A stretch of DNA of 64,000 nucleotides from Polaribacter aquimarinus (lineage in GTDB: Bacteria > Bacteroidota > Bacteroidia > Flavobacteriales > Flavobacteriaceae): assembly GCF_003129485.1 (NCBI RefSeq), contig NZ_QFFG01000001.1, forward strand, positions 372,001 through 436,000, in the 5' to 3' direction. Below, one piece after another: positions 56,148 through 64,000 of the stretch (its first letter is position 1; each line of letters starts with the position of its first letter). Under the pieces are notes generated by a model. The model was not told the DNA's origin, did no database searches, and saw only the letters and a list, made by a program, of their open reading frames with translations. Made by a program: the position numbers and the translations under genes.

Positions 56148-56718
56148 AGAAACAATATTAAGTTCAGTTAAAAAGAACAAACCAGAAATTTTACCATTAC
56201 CAGAAATTGATGAAACAGCCTTTAGAGAAGATATAGATTTAATAGCTGTATTTAAAAATAATGTCACTTTAGTTGGTGGTAATCTTATAGAAACAAATAA
56301 CAAAAAGGTTGATGAAGAAATCAAAAATCTGTATCCAAATAAAAAACATATTATTTCTATTACAAAAGCATCTAAATTAGGTACTGTTAATGTTGAAAAA
56401 AACACAGATCCTCATCAACTTGAAAATATAGACTTAGCCATTATTGAAGGTGAACTTGGAGTATCTGAAAATGGTGCAGTTTGGGTAACAGCAGAAAACA
56501 GTTTTATTCGGGTTCTTCCTTTTATTACAAATGATTTAGTAATTATTTTAAAGAAAGAATCTGTCTGTTTGCATATGCTAGAAGCTTATGATATTATTGC
56601 TGAAAGGGATAGAAATTTTGGAGTTTTTATTTCTGGACCATCTAAAACCGCTGATATTGAGCAATGTTTGGTAATAGGTGCTCATGGAGCAATGAGCTTA
56701 ACCATCTTTTTAGTTTAA
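56140..56718 (+). CDS. lutC: L-lactate oxidation protein LutC (LUD domain)
   Basis: 192 residues from ATG 56140 (MSRETILSSVKKNKPE). An upstream in-frame ATG at 56101 would start inside lutB and give an unnatural leader. The LUD domain is seen in VTLVGGNLIETNN, LGVSENGAVWVTAEN and the end FISGPSKTADIEQCLVIGAHG. It completes the LutABC complex. Ends before a bidirectional terminator. Confidence 0.92.
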   Translation: MSRETILSSVKKNKPEILPLPEIDETAFREDIDLIAVFKNNVTLVGGNLIETNNKKVDEEIKNLYPNKKHIISITKASKLGTVNVEKNTDPHQLENIDLAIIEGELGVSENGAVWVTAENSFIRVLPFITNDLVIILKKESVCLHMLEAYDIIAERDRNFGVFISGPSKTADIEQCLVIGAHGAMSLTIFLV

Positions 56719-56741
56719 TTACTTTTAATTTTTTCACATAA

Positions 56742-56775
56742 AAAACTCCGTTGAAAATTCAACGGAGTTTTTTTC
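56742..56775. terminator. Bidirectional terminator between lutC and the aldehyde dehydrogenase gene
   Basis: AAAAAACTCCGTTGA AAAT TCAACGGAGTTTTTTTC hairpin with A and T tracts. Confidence 0.9.
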
Positions 56776-56788
56776 TTCATTATTATTT

Positions 56789-58228
56789 CTAGTAGTATTT
56801 CGCGTAAACTACTTTTGTATGTAAGTATTCCTCCATACCATGTTTACCATCTGCACCACCTACACCAGATTTTTTCCAACCTGCATGAAAACCTTGAATC
56901 GCCTCAAAATGCTCTCTATTTACATAAGTTTCACCAAAATGAAGACCATTTGTAGCTTTCATAATGTTATTGAAATTCTCAGAAAAAATAGAAGAAGTCA
57001 ATCCAAATTCAGTATCGTTAGACATTGCAATAGCCTCATCTAAAGTATTGAATTTCATCACTGGTAAAACTGGACCAAAAACCTCTTCTTGAATAATTTG
57101 CATATCCTGCTTAACATTAGCTAAAAGAGTAGGATTGTAAAAGTATCCTTTATCAAATTTATCTGGTCTATCACCTCCAACTAAAACTTCTGCTCCTTCT
57201 TTTTTAGCAAACTCAACCATTTCAGTAATTTTGTCTAATTGGTCTTTAGATACCAAACTACTCATATCTGCATTTACACCTGTAAGTGCATCTTCTATGG
57301 TAACTTCGCTCATTTTTTTAGTAAGCTTATCTACAAACTCGTCATAAATACTATCTTCTACATAAACTCTTTCTGCGCAATTACAAACTTGTCCACTAAA
57401 AATAACTTTAGATGATACAACAGAATTGATTGCTAAATCTAAATTAGCATCAGCACAGACAATTGCAGGAGCTTTCCCTCCTAATTCTAAAGATACTTTA
57501 GTAATGTTTTCTGCAGCAGCAGTAATTACTTTTTGTCCAGCACCTACACTACCTGTTAAACTAATGATACCTGTAATAGGGCTTTTAGATAAAGCGTTTC
57601 CTACTGTTCTACCTGCACCACATACAAAATTTAATACTCCTCTAGGTAAATCAATTTTTTGGATAAAATCTACAAACTCCATTATCGTATTCGGAGCTTC
57701 AGAACTTGGTTTAATAACACACGTATTTCCTGTAATTAATGATGCCGCAACTTTACGCGCCATTACAAAAAACGGGAAATTCCATGGACAAATTCCAACT
57801 GCTACTCCAATTGGAACCTTGTGTAAATATATGTGTTCTTTTTCCCTATCACTCTGAATGATTTCTCCTTCAATTCTTCTAGCCCAACCAGCATTATAAT
57901 CAAAATAATCTGCAGTAACATCAATTTCTACTTGAGCTAAACCAATTACTTTTGCTTGTTCTCTAGACAATGTTTCTGCAAGAAAAACTCTGTTTTCTCT
58001 AATAACATCGGCCATTTTGTGTAAAAAAGCGGCTCTTTGTATAGCAGGTAATGCTTCCCAAGCAGGTTGAGCTGCTTGTGCGGCTTCTAATGCGTTATTT
58101 GCATCTTCTACCGTACCTGTAGATATTGTACTAATTACTTCTTCTGTACATGGATTTAAAATCTCAATGACAGATGTTGCTTTTGAATCTATAAACTCAC
58201 CGTTTATATATTGTTTGTAATGTTTCAT
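56789..58228 (-). CDS. aldA: NAD-dependent aldehyde dehydrogenase (probable lactaldehyde dehydrogenase)
   Basis: 479 residues, full-length ALDH. NFPFFVMARKVAASLITGNT is the cofactor-binding entry. The catalytic Glu is in VSLELGGKAPAIV, and the nucleophilic Cys is in SGQVCNCAERVYV near residue 280. EEVFGPVLPVMKF is the typical C-terminal. Closest functional type is AldA, which oxidises L-lactaldehyde to L-lactate. Its presence with rhamnose genes and lutABC supports that substrate. It is in line with the 2-hydroxyacid oxidase gene upstream, 106 bases away. Confidence 0.88.
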   Translation of the reverse strand: MKHYKQYINGEFIDSKATSVIEILNPCTEEVISTISTGTVEDANNALEAAQAAQPAWEALPAIQRAAFLHKMADVIRENRVFLAETLSREQAKVIGLAQVEIDVTADYFDYNAGWARRIEGEIIQSDREKEHIYLHKVPIGVAVGICPWNFPFFVMARKVAASLITGNTCVIKPSSEAPNTIMEFVDFIQKIDLPRGVLNFVCGAGRTVGNALSKSPITGIISLTGSVGAGQKVITAAAENITKVSLELGGKAPAIVCADANLDLAINSVVSSKVIFSGQVCNCAERVYVEDSIYDEFVDKLTKKMSEVTIEDALTGVNADMSSLVSKDQLDKITEMVEFAKKEGAEVLVGGDRPDKFDKGYFYNPTLLANVKQDMQIIQEEVFGPVLPVMKFNTLDEAIAMSNDTEFGLTSSIFSENFNNIMKATNGLHFGETYVNREHFEAIQGFHAGWKKSGVGGADGKHGMEEYLHTKVVYAKYY

Positions 58229-58268
58229 ATAGTTATGTTTGTTTGATTGTTCTACTTTAAGATATACA

Positions 58269-58300
58269 AAATTACACGCTCAAAAAAAGCGTTGTAATTT
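58269..58300 (-). other. Intergenic hairpin between the oxidase and aldehyde dehydrogenase genes
   Basis: AAATTAC-A-ACGCT, 7-base loop, AGCGT-GTAATTT on the minus strand, 12-bp stem with one bulge and no T-run. More likely an mRNA-stability or processing hairpin than a terminator. Confidence 0.45.
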
Positions 58301-58334
58301 ATTTACATAAAATATTATTTACCTTTTACTGAAT

Positions 58335-59483
58335 TTATTTTATCAAATGATCCGGGAAATCTGAAGTTTTCTCACAACACAATTGCTCCATAACTTGCTG
58401 TAATTCAGTTTTTAAAAGAGAAATTGTATGATTTCCTCCTTTATTACCAAGTGCTGATACTCCGTACATAAATGACCTTCCCATAAATGTAAACTTAGCG
58501 CCACTAGCCATAGCTCTTGCCACATCAGGTCCTGATCGAATACCACTATCCATCATTACTTCAATTTGGTCTCCATATTTTTCAGCAATAGTCGAAAGTG
58601 GTTTTATTGTAGATTCTCCTGCATCTAACTGACGTCCTCCATGATTTGATACAATAATTCCATCTAAACCTAATTTAATGGCTTGTTCAGCATCATATTC
58701 AGAAGCTACACCTTTTAAAACTAATTTACCCTTCCACATTTCTCTAATAGGTTTAATCTTATCTTCATTTAACCTACCAGAAAAAGTCTGATCCATAAAC
58801 TTACCTAATTGTTTCAAATCTAAATTCTTTGGCATATAAGGCAAAAGATTTGCAAAGTTAGGAATACCGTGTTTAAGGGTTTGTAAACTCCAATGTGGTC
58901 TTCCAAAAGCTTGTAATATGTTAGTTAAATTCATTTTTGGTGGCATTGCCAAACCATTTCTAATATCTCTAGGTCTGAAACCAAAACTAGGCACATCACA
59001 TAAAATAACTAAAACAGGACATTCAGCTGCAGCAGCTCTATTTATGATATCGTCTCTTAATTTATCTTCTGTAGGATGATATAACTGAAACCAAGCTTTA
59101 CCCTCTGTTAATTCCGCAGCTCTTTCTATACTTGTAGTGGTTACAGTACTTAGTATGAAAGGAATATTATGATTAAATGCAGCTTTTGCTAATATTTCTG
59201 GCGAATTTGGCCACATTAACCCTTGTAAACCTACAGGTGCTATACCAAAAGGAGCATCGTACTCAATACCAAATAAATTCGTTTTTAAAGAAGAACCATG
59301 ATGCTTTCTTAAGTAATTTGGTTTCAACTGAACTTCTCGTAGTTCTGATGTATTTCTAATTAAGTTAACATCTTCATTACATCCACCATCAAGATACTCA
59401 AATGCAAATTTTGGTATTTTTTTTTGAGCACGTTTTCTTAAATCATCTACTGAAGGGTATCTTGTATCAAAAGATAAAGCCAT
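58335..59483 (-). CDS. lldD: FMN-dependent alpha-hydroxy-acid oxidase/L-lactate dehydrogenase
   Basis: 382 residues of the LldD/glycolate oxidase TIM-barrel family. APVGLQGLMWPNSPEILAKAA and ILSTVTTTSIERAAEL are FMN-binding parts, and the catalytic His is in IVSNHGGRQLDAGEST near residue 272. LDSGIRSGPDVARA-type (MMDSGIRSGPDVARAMASG) completes the flavin site. It oxidises L-lactate to pyruvate, electrons going to quinone or O2. This duplicates the LutABC function. 15 bases from the class II aldolase gene in the same direction. Confidence 0.9.
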   Translation of the reverse strand: MALSFDTRYPSVDDLRKRAQKKIPKFAFEYLDGGCNEDVNLIRNTSELREVQLKPNYLRKHHGSSLKTNLFGIEYDAPFGIAPVGLQGLMWPNSPEILAKAAFNHNIPFILSTVTTTSIERAAELTEGKAWFQLYHPTEDKLRDDIINRAAAAECPVLVILCDVPSFGFRPRDIRNGLAMPPKMNLTNILQAFGRPHWSLQTLKHGIPNFANLLPYMPKNLDLKQLGKFMDQTFSGRLNEDKIKPIREMWKGKLVLKGVASEYDAEQAIKLGLDGIIVSNHGGRQLDAGESTIKPLSTIAEKYGDQIEVMMDSGIRSGPDVARAMASGAKFTFMGRSFMYGVSALGNKGGNHTISLLKTELQQVMEQLCCEKTSDFPDHLIK

Positions 59484-59498
59484 ATTATATATTTTTTT

Positions 59499-60788
59499 TT
59501 AAGATAAGAATTTCTTTCTCAAATCTTCTACTTGTTCATCATTAATTGGCACCATATTACCTAGTGAGTGACCTAAAACAATTGACTTTGCACTAAATTC
59601 TGCAACTTCTAAATAATCAAAAGTTTGCAATAATTTGTCTCCTGTAATAATTATCGAATCATTTTCAATAATCAAAGCTGTTGGACAATTATCTACAATT
59701 TCTGTATTATTATTTTTTCTAAAATGATTACCATATTTAACAAAGTTAATATCTTGTAAAAAGATCCAACTTTCTGGTATAGTTCTCACATCTAAATATT
59801 CACCTGTCACTCCAAATGCCATTAAATATGGCGATTGGGTCATTATAATAGAATTTACATCTGGATTTCTATTGTAGATTTCTTGATGAATCCAAGCTGC
59901 TCTACTTGGTGTTTTACCAGCTTCTCTATGTCCATCTTTAATTTGTACTATGTCATCTAACTGAATATCCCAACGATTTTTATTGGTTGGAGTAATTAAG
60001 AAATCATTTTCATTCCAACGCATTGAAACTGTTCCATACGAACTTATCATTAAACCTTGTTCACAAGAACGTTTCACTATTTCGCAAATTTCTAAACGTT
60101 TTTCAACTTCATCAGCAGGGTAAGTTGCAGTTTCCATTTCTGGTAATACTCCTGTAGCTTGAGCTTCAAACTGATCAATTTGACTATCTGTTAAATACTT
60201 AGGTTTCCCTATTTGAGAACCATATAATATTGTACTTGCACAGAATTCTAAAGCTTCAAATCTTTCGTAAGCATCGGTTAAATCACTTCCACCTAAAACG
60301 GTTCCATGATTTTCCATAATAATCGCTTTAAATCCTTTTTTAAATTCGTCTGCAATTACCTCTCCTAAATCTTCACTGCCAGGTATTTCATATTTAGCAT
60401 ATCCTATAGGACCACAAATATGTTTAGCTTGCGAAATGATATTGGTATTTGGTATTTGTCTAACAATACTAAAAGAAACTAACGCAGGTGGGTGTGCGTG
60501 AATTACAGATTTAATATCTGGTCTTGCTTCATATATAGCTTTATGGAATGGAAATTCTGATGATGGTTTATGCTTACCTATAATTGTTCCGTCTTTCTTA
60601 ACACAGATAATATCTGATGCTCTTAAAGAACCTTTATCGATAGCTGATGGTGTTACCCATATATCTCCGTCATCATCAATAATTGAAACATTACCACCAG
60701 AAGTTGTGGTCATACCTCTTTTATAAATTCTACTAATTACTTCTGTAATTTGATCTCTTGGATGAATTAATTTAATATCCTTTGACAT
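59499..60788 (-). CDS. Tandem class II aldolase/adducin-family protein
   Basis: 429 residues made of two class II aldolase domains. Domain 1 (about 1-205) has KPSSEFPFHKAIYEARPD and the zinc pair in IHAHPPALVSF (about 103-107), then MENHGTVLGG with the third His. Domain 2 (about 215-429) aligns with it but has MTQSPY where HAHPP should be and SRAAWIHQ where SSEFPFHK should be, so it cannot bind zinc in the usual way. It probably cleaves a deoxy-sugar phosphate to DHAP plus lactaldehyde. It sits between the lactate oxidase and the kinase genes. Confidence 0.85.
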   Translation of the reverse strand: MSKDIKLIHPRDQITEVISRIYKRGMTTTSGGNVSIIDDDGDIWVTPSAIDKGSLRASDIICVKKDGTIIGKHKPSSEFPFHKAIYEARPDIKSVIHAHPPALVSFSIVRQIPNTNIISQAKHICGPIGYAKYEIPGSEDLGEVIADEFKKGFKAIIMENHGTVLGGSDLTDAYERFEALEFCASTILYGSQIGKPKYLTDSQIDQFEAQATGVLPEMETATYPADEVEKRLEICEIVKRSCEQGLMISSYGTVSMRWNENDFLITPTNKNRWDIQLDDIVQIKDGHREAGKTPSRAAWIHQEIYNRNPDVNSIIMTQSPYLMAFGVTGEYLDVRTIPESWIFLQDINFVKYGNHFRKNNNTEIVDNCPTALIIENDSIIITGDKLLQTFDYLEVAEFSAKSIVLGHSLGNMVPINDEQVEDLRKKFLS

Positions 60789-60835
60789 TTTATTTTGTTT
60801 ATATGTTTAATTTTATTTTTATCTTTTTATGAAAA

Positions 60836-62215
60836 TTAACCATTAACTATAAAAGGTACGTGTTTTTTAAGCGCGTAATTCTTTTTCAAAAATTTAGAAT
60901 TTAATTTAGTGTCAGAAATTGCAATTGCAGCTCCTAAGGCAGAACCTAGAGATGCTTTTGTGGTTCTTAACTTCATTCCTCTTAAATAATGAGATAATAA
61001 TTTTATATAAATATCATTATCAGAAAATCCTCCATCTATATATAGTCTATCAATTTTTTGGGTGTCAGCAATTCTCTTTACACTTTCTACTTGTAACTTA
61101 ACCAATTCTATCATCAAATGATGATATGCATGTTCGAAATTATTATACATGTAGTTTGTCTTTTCTGGCATCTGTTTATGTTCAAATGATTCCCATTTAA
61201 ATGAATATTTAAAATCTTTTAAGATTTCGAAATATACATCATAGTTAAACTCTACAGTTTTGTGGTAATCTTTATCTACACCAAATTTTTCGGTTAATTT
61301 ATTTACTTGAATTTTATATTCATTTCCTAAAAAAAGTCTTGAGGATTTAACTGGCTTTCCGTTAATTCGCATATAATTAATGCAATCTGCTTTTACATCT
61401 TCATCTGTTAGTGGTGTATCTATAAACGGATTTAATGCAATACTCCATGTTCCTGTTGAAACTAAAACAAATGGTTTTTTCACACTTCTCACGTAAGGTA
61501 AGAGTGCTGATGAACTATCATGAATACCAACTCCAATTTTAACTCTTTTACCATTATAGTTCATATTTATACTTGTTTCAGTAGAAACTATAGGTGGTAA
61601 AATTTTATGAATTTCTTCTTTATAAACCCAGTCTTGATAATCTTTTGTTTCATAATTCCATAAGATTGTATGACAACCAATGCTTGTAAATTCGCTTAAT
61701 GGAACTCCAGAAAAGATATAACTCAGATACTGAGGTAAGTGTAATGAATACTTTATTTTCTTAAAAATCTCTGGTTTTTTATGCTTTAACCAGTACAGTT
61801 GCAACCCTGAATTTAGTAATCCTGGAGATTTTGATGAACCACTTGTTCTAATTAATTCTAAATCATTACCATACTCACTATAAAATTGCTCCACTGTTTC
61901 TGAATCAATTTCTTTTGTATAGTTGTATAGTGGAGTTAAAATTTCTCCGTTTTCATCCAAATGAACAAAACTTGCTCCATAAGTTGAAAAATTAATAGCT
62001 TTTACACTAAACTCATCAGATTTTAAAATCTTATGAAAAACTTTTTTTAACCAATTTTGAAGTGCATGAATATCTTCTGTAGGATGACCATCTTCATCTT
62101 CGATTTCATCAAAAGAAGCGTATTCTTTATGAACCTCTTTAAACTTTCTATCAAATAGAAAAAACTTTTTATTAGTTTTTCCTATATCAAAAACTGCAGT
62201 CACTTTTTGTTTCAT
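60836..62215 (-). CDS. rhaB: FGGY-type carbohydrate kinase, probable rhamnulokinase
   Basis: 459 residues: TAVFDIGKTNKKFFLFD at the N-terminus is the phosphate loop, and VLVSTGTWSIALNP (about 250) is the second one. IDGGFSDNDIYIKLLSHYL is the FGGY C-terminal segment. The GKTN-type loop (Asn in place of the more common Ser/Gly) and the size are typical of the rhamnulokinase/L-fuculokinase-like branch of Bacteroidetes. It follows the isomerase gene with 11 bases between them and would make rhamnulose-1-phosphate. Confidence 0.85.
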   Translation of the reverse strand: MKQKVTAVFDIGKTNKKFFLFDRKFKEVHKEYASFDEIEDEDGHPTEDIHALQNWLKKVFHKILKSDEFSVKAINFSTYGASFVHLDENGEILTPLYNYTKEIDSETVEQFYSEYGNDLELIRTSGSSKSPGLLNSGLQLYWLKHKKPEIFKKIKYSLHLPQYLSYIFSGVPLSEFTSIGCHTILWNYETKDYQDWVYKEEIHKILPPIVSTETSINMNYNGKRVKIGVGIHDSSSALLPYVRSVKKPFVLVSTGTWSIALNPFIDTPLTDEDVKADCINYMRINGKPVKSSRLFLGNEYKIQVNKLTEKFGVDKDYHKTVEFNYDVYFEILKDFKYSFKWESFEHKQMPEKTNYMYNNFEHAYHHLMIELVKLQVESVKRIADTQKIDRLYIDGGFSDNDIYIKLLSHYLRGMKLRTTKASLGSALGAAIAISDTKLNSKFLKKNYALKKHVPFIVNG

Positions 62216-62226
62216 AAGATTTTTTT

Positions 62227-63507
62227 TTAAAGTCCTGTTGCTACAGTATTTCTTCCTCTTTCTTTAATTAGTTGTTCTCTTATCCCTAAAGATCTATAAG
62301 CGCCTATTGGATTAATTACACCGCCTACATTGATACGTGCTTTTTCTAAGAGAGGTCTTACATCTGTTCTATAAGCTCCTTGAAGAATCTCTTGACATTT
62401 TACAACATCATTATCTAACTGTGCAGCTTTTAAGGCATCTTGATCAATTAACAATGCTTTTGCATATGCCTCTTGAATTGCTTCTAAAGATTGGATTAAA
62501 TCTTCTAAAGGATCTTTTACATTGTGACTCGCGTCAATCATCCACGCTAAATCTGGGTTTTGTGGATTGTTTTGCATTCCATATACCAATTCATTAAAGA
62601 TTAAGAATAAAGCATAAGGTTTAATACTACCCACTGTTACATCATCATCACCATATTTACTATCGTTAAAATGGAAACCTCCTAATTTACCTTTTAATTG
62701 TAAAATAGATACAATTTGCTCGATGTTTGAATTTGGTAAGTGGTGTCCTAAATCTACTAATGTGTAGGCTTTATCTCCACATCCATTAGCTAACATTAAA
62801 GAAGCTCCCCAGTCTTGAATTACTGTACTGTAGAAATTTGGCTCATAAGGTTTATATTCTACTAATAACTTCCAGTCATCAGGTAATCCTTTATAAATAT
62901 CAATTAAACTATCTTGTGTGTTTTGAAAAGCAGTTTGGAAGTTATTCTGACCAGGAAAACAAGAACCATCTGCTAACCAAACTGTTAATGCTTTAGACCC
63001 TAACTTATCTCCAATTTTTATTACATCTAAGTTATGTTGAATCGCTTGTTCTCTTACGGCTTTACTAACATTACTTAAAGAACCATATTTATAACTCTCC
63101 TTCGCATCACTTTGATCTTGAAAAGTATTAGAGTTTACTGCATCAAACTTTATATTTAAAGCATCTGCTTTTTCTTTGATGGCAGCATAATCTGATGGAA
63201 TATCCCAAGGTATGTGCAAAGACACAGCACCGGCGGTCTGTGTTAAACTGTGTAAAATACCAATATCATCTATTTTTTGCTCTAAATTTGATGGTTCTCC
63301 ATAAAAAGAAAAACGACCAAAGCGTGTTCCTCCAGCACCTAAAGCCCAACTTGGTATTGCTACTTGAAACTCTGCTAATTTAGCTACAATGCTATTAACA
63401 TCTTTTCCTTGTTTTGTTAATTTACTTGATAAAAAATCGAAGTTTTCTGCGTGTTCTGATACAACTTTCTTATTGTAATCTGAGATTTCTGATTGTTGAA
63501 TTTTCAT
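62227..63507 (-). CDS. rhaI: L-rhamnose isomerase-type TIM-barrel sugar isomerase
   Basis: 426 residues of the RhaI type. Conserved blocks include WALGAGGTRFGRFSFYGEP near residue 55-73, LLVEYKPYEP, TLVDLGHHLPN, GGFHFNDSKYGDDD and WMIDASHNVKDP, which carry the metal-binding Glu, Asp and His residues. The end is LGIREQLIKERGRNTVATG. It interconverts L-rhamnose and L-rhamnulose. Unlike the E. coli RhaA enzyme it matches the catabolic RhaI family. It is downstream of the partial RhaD-SDR gene, separated by a hairpin. Confidence 0.88.
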   Translation of the reverse strand: MKIQQSEISDYNKKVVSEHAENFDFLSSKLTKQGKDVNSIVAKLAEFQVAIPSWALGAGGTRFGRFSFYGEPSNLEQKIDDIGILHSLTQTAGAVSLHIPWDIPSDYAAIKEKADALNIKFDAVNSNTFQDQSDAKESYKYGSLSNVSKAVREQAIQHNLDVIKIGDKLGSKALTVWLADGSCFPGQNNFQTAFQNTQDSLIDIYKGLPDDWKLLVEYKPYEPNFYSTVIQDWGASLMLANGCGDKAYTLVDLGHHLPNSNIEQIVSILQLKGKLGGFHFNDSKYGDDDVTVGSIKPYALFLIFNELVYGMQNNPQNPDLAWMIDASHNVKDPLEDLIQSLEAIQEAYAKALLIDQDALKAAQLDNDVVKCQEILQGAYRTDVRPLLEKARINVGGVINPIGAYRSLGIREQLIKERGRNTVATGL

Positions 63508-63532
63508 ACTTATCTTAAGTTCTTAATTAAGT

Positions 63533-63571
63533 AAGACTTCTATAAATCATAATAAAATCTATAGAAGTCTT
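63533..63571 (-). other. Hairpin between the SDR fusion and rhaI
   Basis: AAGACTTCTATA, 15-base loop, TATAGAAGTCTT: perfect 12-bp arms. The following bases are TACTTAATT, not a T-run, so partial termination or mRNA processing are both possible. Confidence 0.45.
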
Positions 63572-63601
63572 GGTCTTAATTCAAATTAAATTACTTTATT
63601 G

Positions 63602-64000
63602 TTATCTGACAAATGCGTTTGCCATCCCTCCATCAACATTTATTATGTTTCCTGTTGATTTATCTAGTATCCCTACTAGCGAGAAGACTCCATTCGCAAT
63701 ATCGTCTGGTGTTATAATTTCGTTGAGTAGGTTTCTTTTTGCATAAAAAGCTGGTAATTCTTCTACAGTTATTCCATTTGCTTTAGCTCTACCTTCTGCC
63801 CAAGCTCCTTCCCAAATTTTACTTCCTACAATAACTCCATCAGGATTTACTGTATTTACTCTTACTTTATCTTTTGCTAATTCTGCTGCTAATAAACGTA
63901 CCATATGTTGTTGAGCTGCTTTTGCTGTTCCGTAAGCAACATTATTAGGACCTGCAACCAAACCATTTTTACTTGCAATAGCAATATAGTCTCCTCCTAA
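63602..64000 (-). CDS. C-terminal part of a RhaD-SDR type aldolase/short-chain dehydrogenase fusion (partial)
   Basis: The frame continues off the right edge: 132 codons plus stop are visible, reading GGDYIAIASKNGLVAGPNNVAYGTAKAAQQ before the first internal Met. It has the SDR active-site YxxxK in YGTAK and the C-terminal GNIINVDGGMANAFVR. The long insertion near SKIWEGAWAEGRAKANG is characteristic of the SDR half of bifunctional rhamnulose-1-phosphate aldolase/lactaldehyde dehydrogenase proteins. The aldolase half would be outside the window. Context (rhaI, kinase) supports this. It could alternatively be a stand-alone SDR. Confidence 0.72.
   Translation of the reverse strand, partial: LGGDYIAIASKNGLVAGPNNVAYGTAKAAQQHMVRLLAAELAKDKVRVNTVNPDGVIVGSKIWEGAWAEGRAKANGITVEELPAFYAKRNLLNEIITPDDIANGVFSLVGILDKSTGNIINVDGGMANAFVR

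Overview
The window is AT-rich chromosomal DNA of a Flavobacteriaceae-type Bacteroidetes, most like Polaribacter or a close marine relative. The pointers are a type IX secretion C-terminal sorting domain, TAnnTTTG promoter -7 boxes, a fused SecDF, an HPRT-adenylate kinase fusion, a GYDIA-type GHMP kinase with a class II HMG-CoA reductase, and a GatB-AspRS fusion. Nearly all genes are intact. I saw no rRNA, tRNA, CRISPR array, prophage or insertion sequence.

Layout. 1-3.6 kb (minus): gatC-gatA-gatB/aspS, the complete set for tRNA-dependent asparagine formation, preceded by what reads as a classical transcription attenuator. It has a 15-residue leader peptide with nine Asn codons and overlapping antiterminator and terminator hairpins. 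3.7-8.3 kb: a secreted G8-domain protein gene sitting between a porin gene and a decayed second copy of that porin's 3' end. 8.6-17.5 kb: gyrB, two paralogous outer-membrane-type proteins with a lipoprotein, mdh, an SRPBCC protein, fhs and an unknown secreted protein. 17.6-26.8 kb: secDF, hpt-adk and obgE (plus), then a mevalonate-pathway operon (minus). 26.9-32.9 kb: DPP IV-like peptidase, two POT peptide transporters and a thioredoxin-like protein, apparently a peptide-use module. 32.9-41 kb: comEC, NlpC/P60 lipoprotein, lpxB, a small membrane protein and surE (minus), then a lipocalin-like protein, a tail-specific protease and a thioesterase (plus).

41-52 kb is a D-xylose/pentose region: Na+/sugar symporter, GntR-type regulator, aldose epimerase, MFS sugar transporter, xylA, xylB, a second paralogous regulator and a ThuA/DUF1080 protein. 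52-64 kb is an L-rhamnose (6-deoxyhexose) region: permease with a 55-residue membrane protein, lutABC, aldehyde dehydrogenase, FMN-dependent 2-hydroxyacid oxidase, tandem class II aldolase, FGGY kinase, rhamnose isomerase and the C-terminus of a probable RhaD-SDR fusion that runs off the window. Together these would take L-rhamnose to DHAP plus lactaldehyde, then lactate, then pyruvate.

The strongest candidate for a previously undescribed system is the Asn-codon attenuator controlling the gatC-gatA-gatB/aspS operon. The GatB-AspRS linker, built from 7-bp DNA repeats, adds to the interest. All functional statements are from sequence reading and family knowledge; no search or folding program was run.
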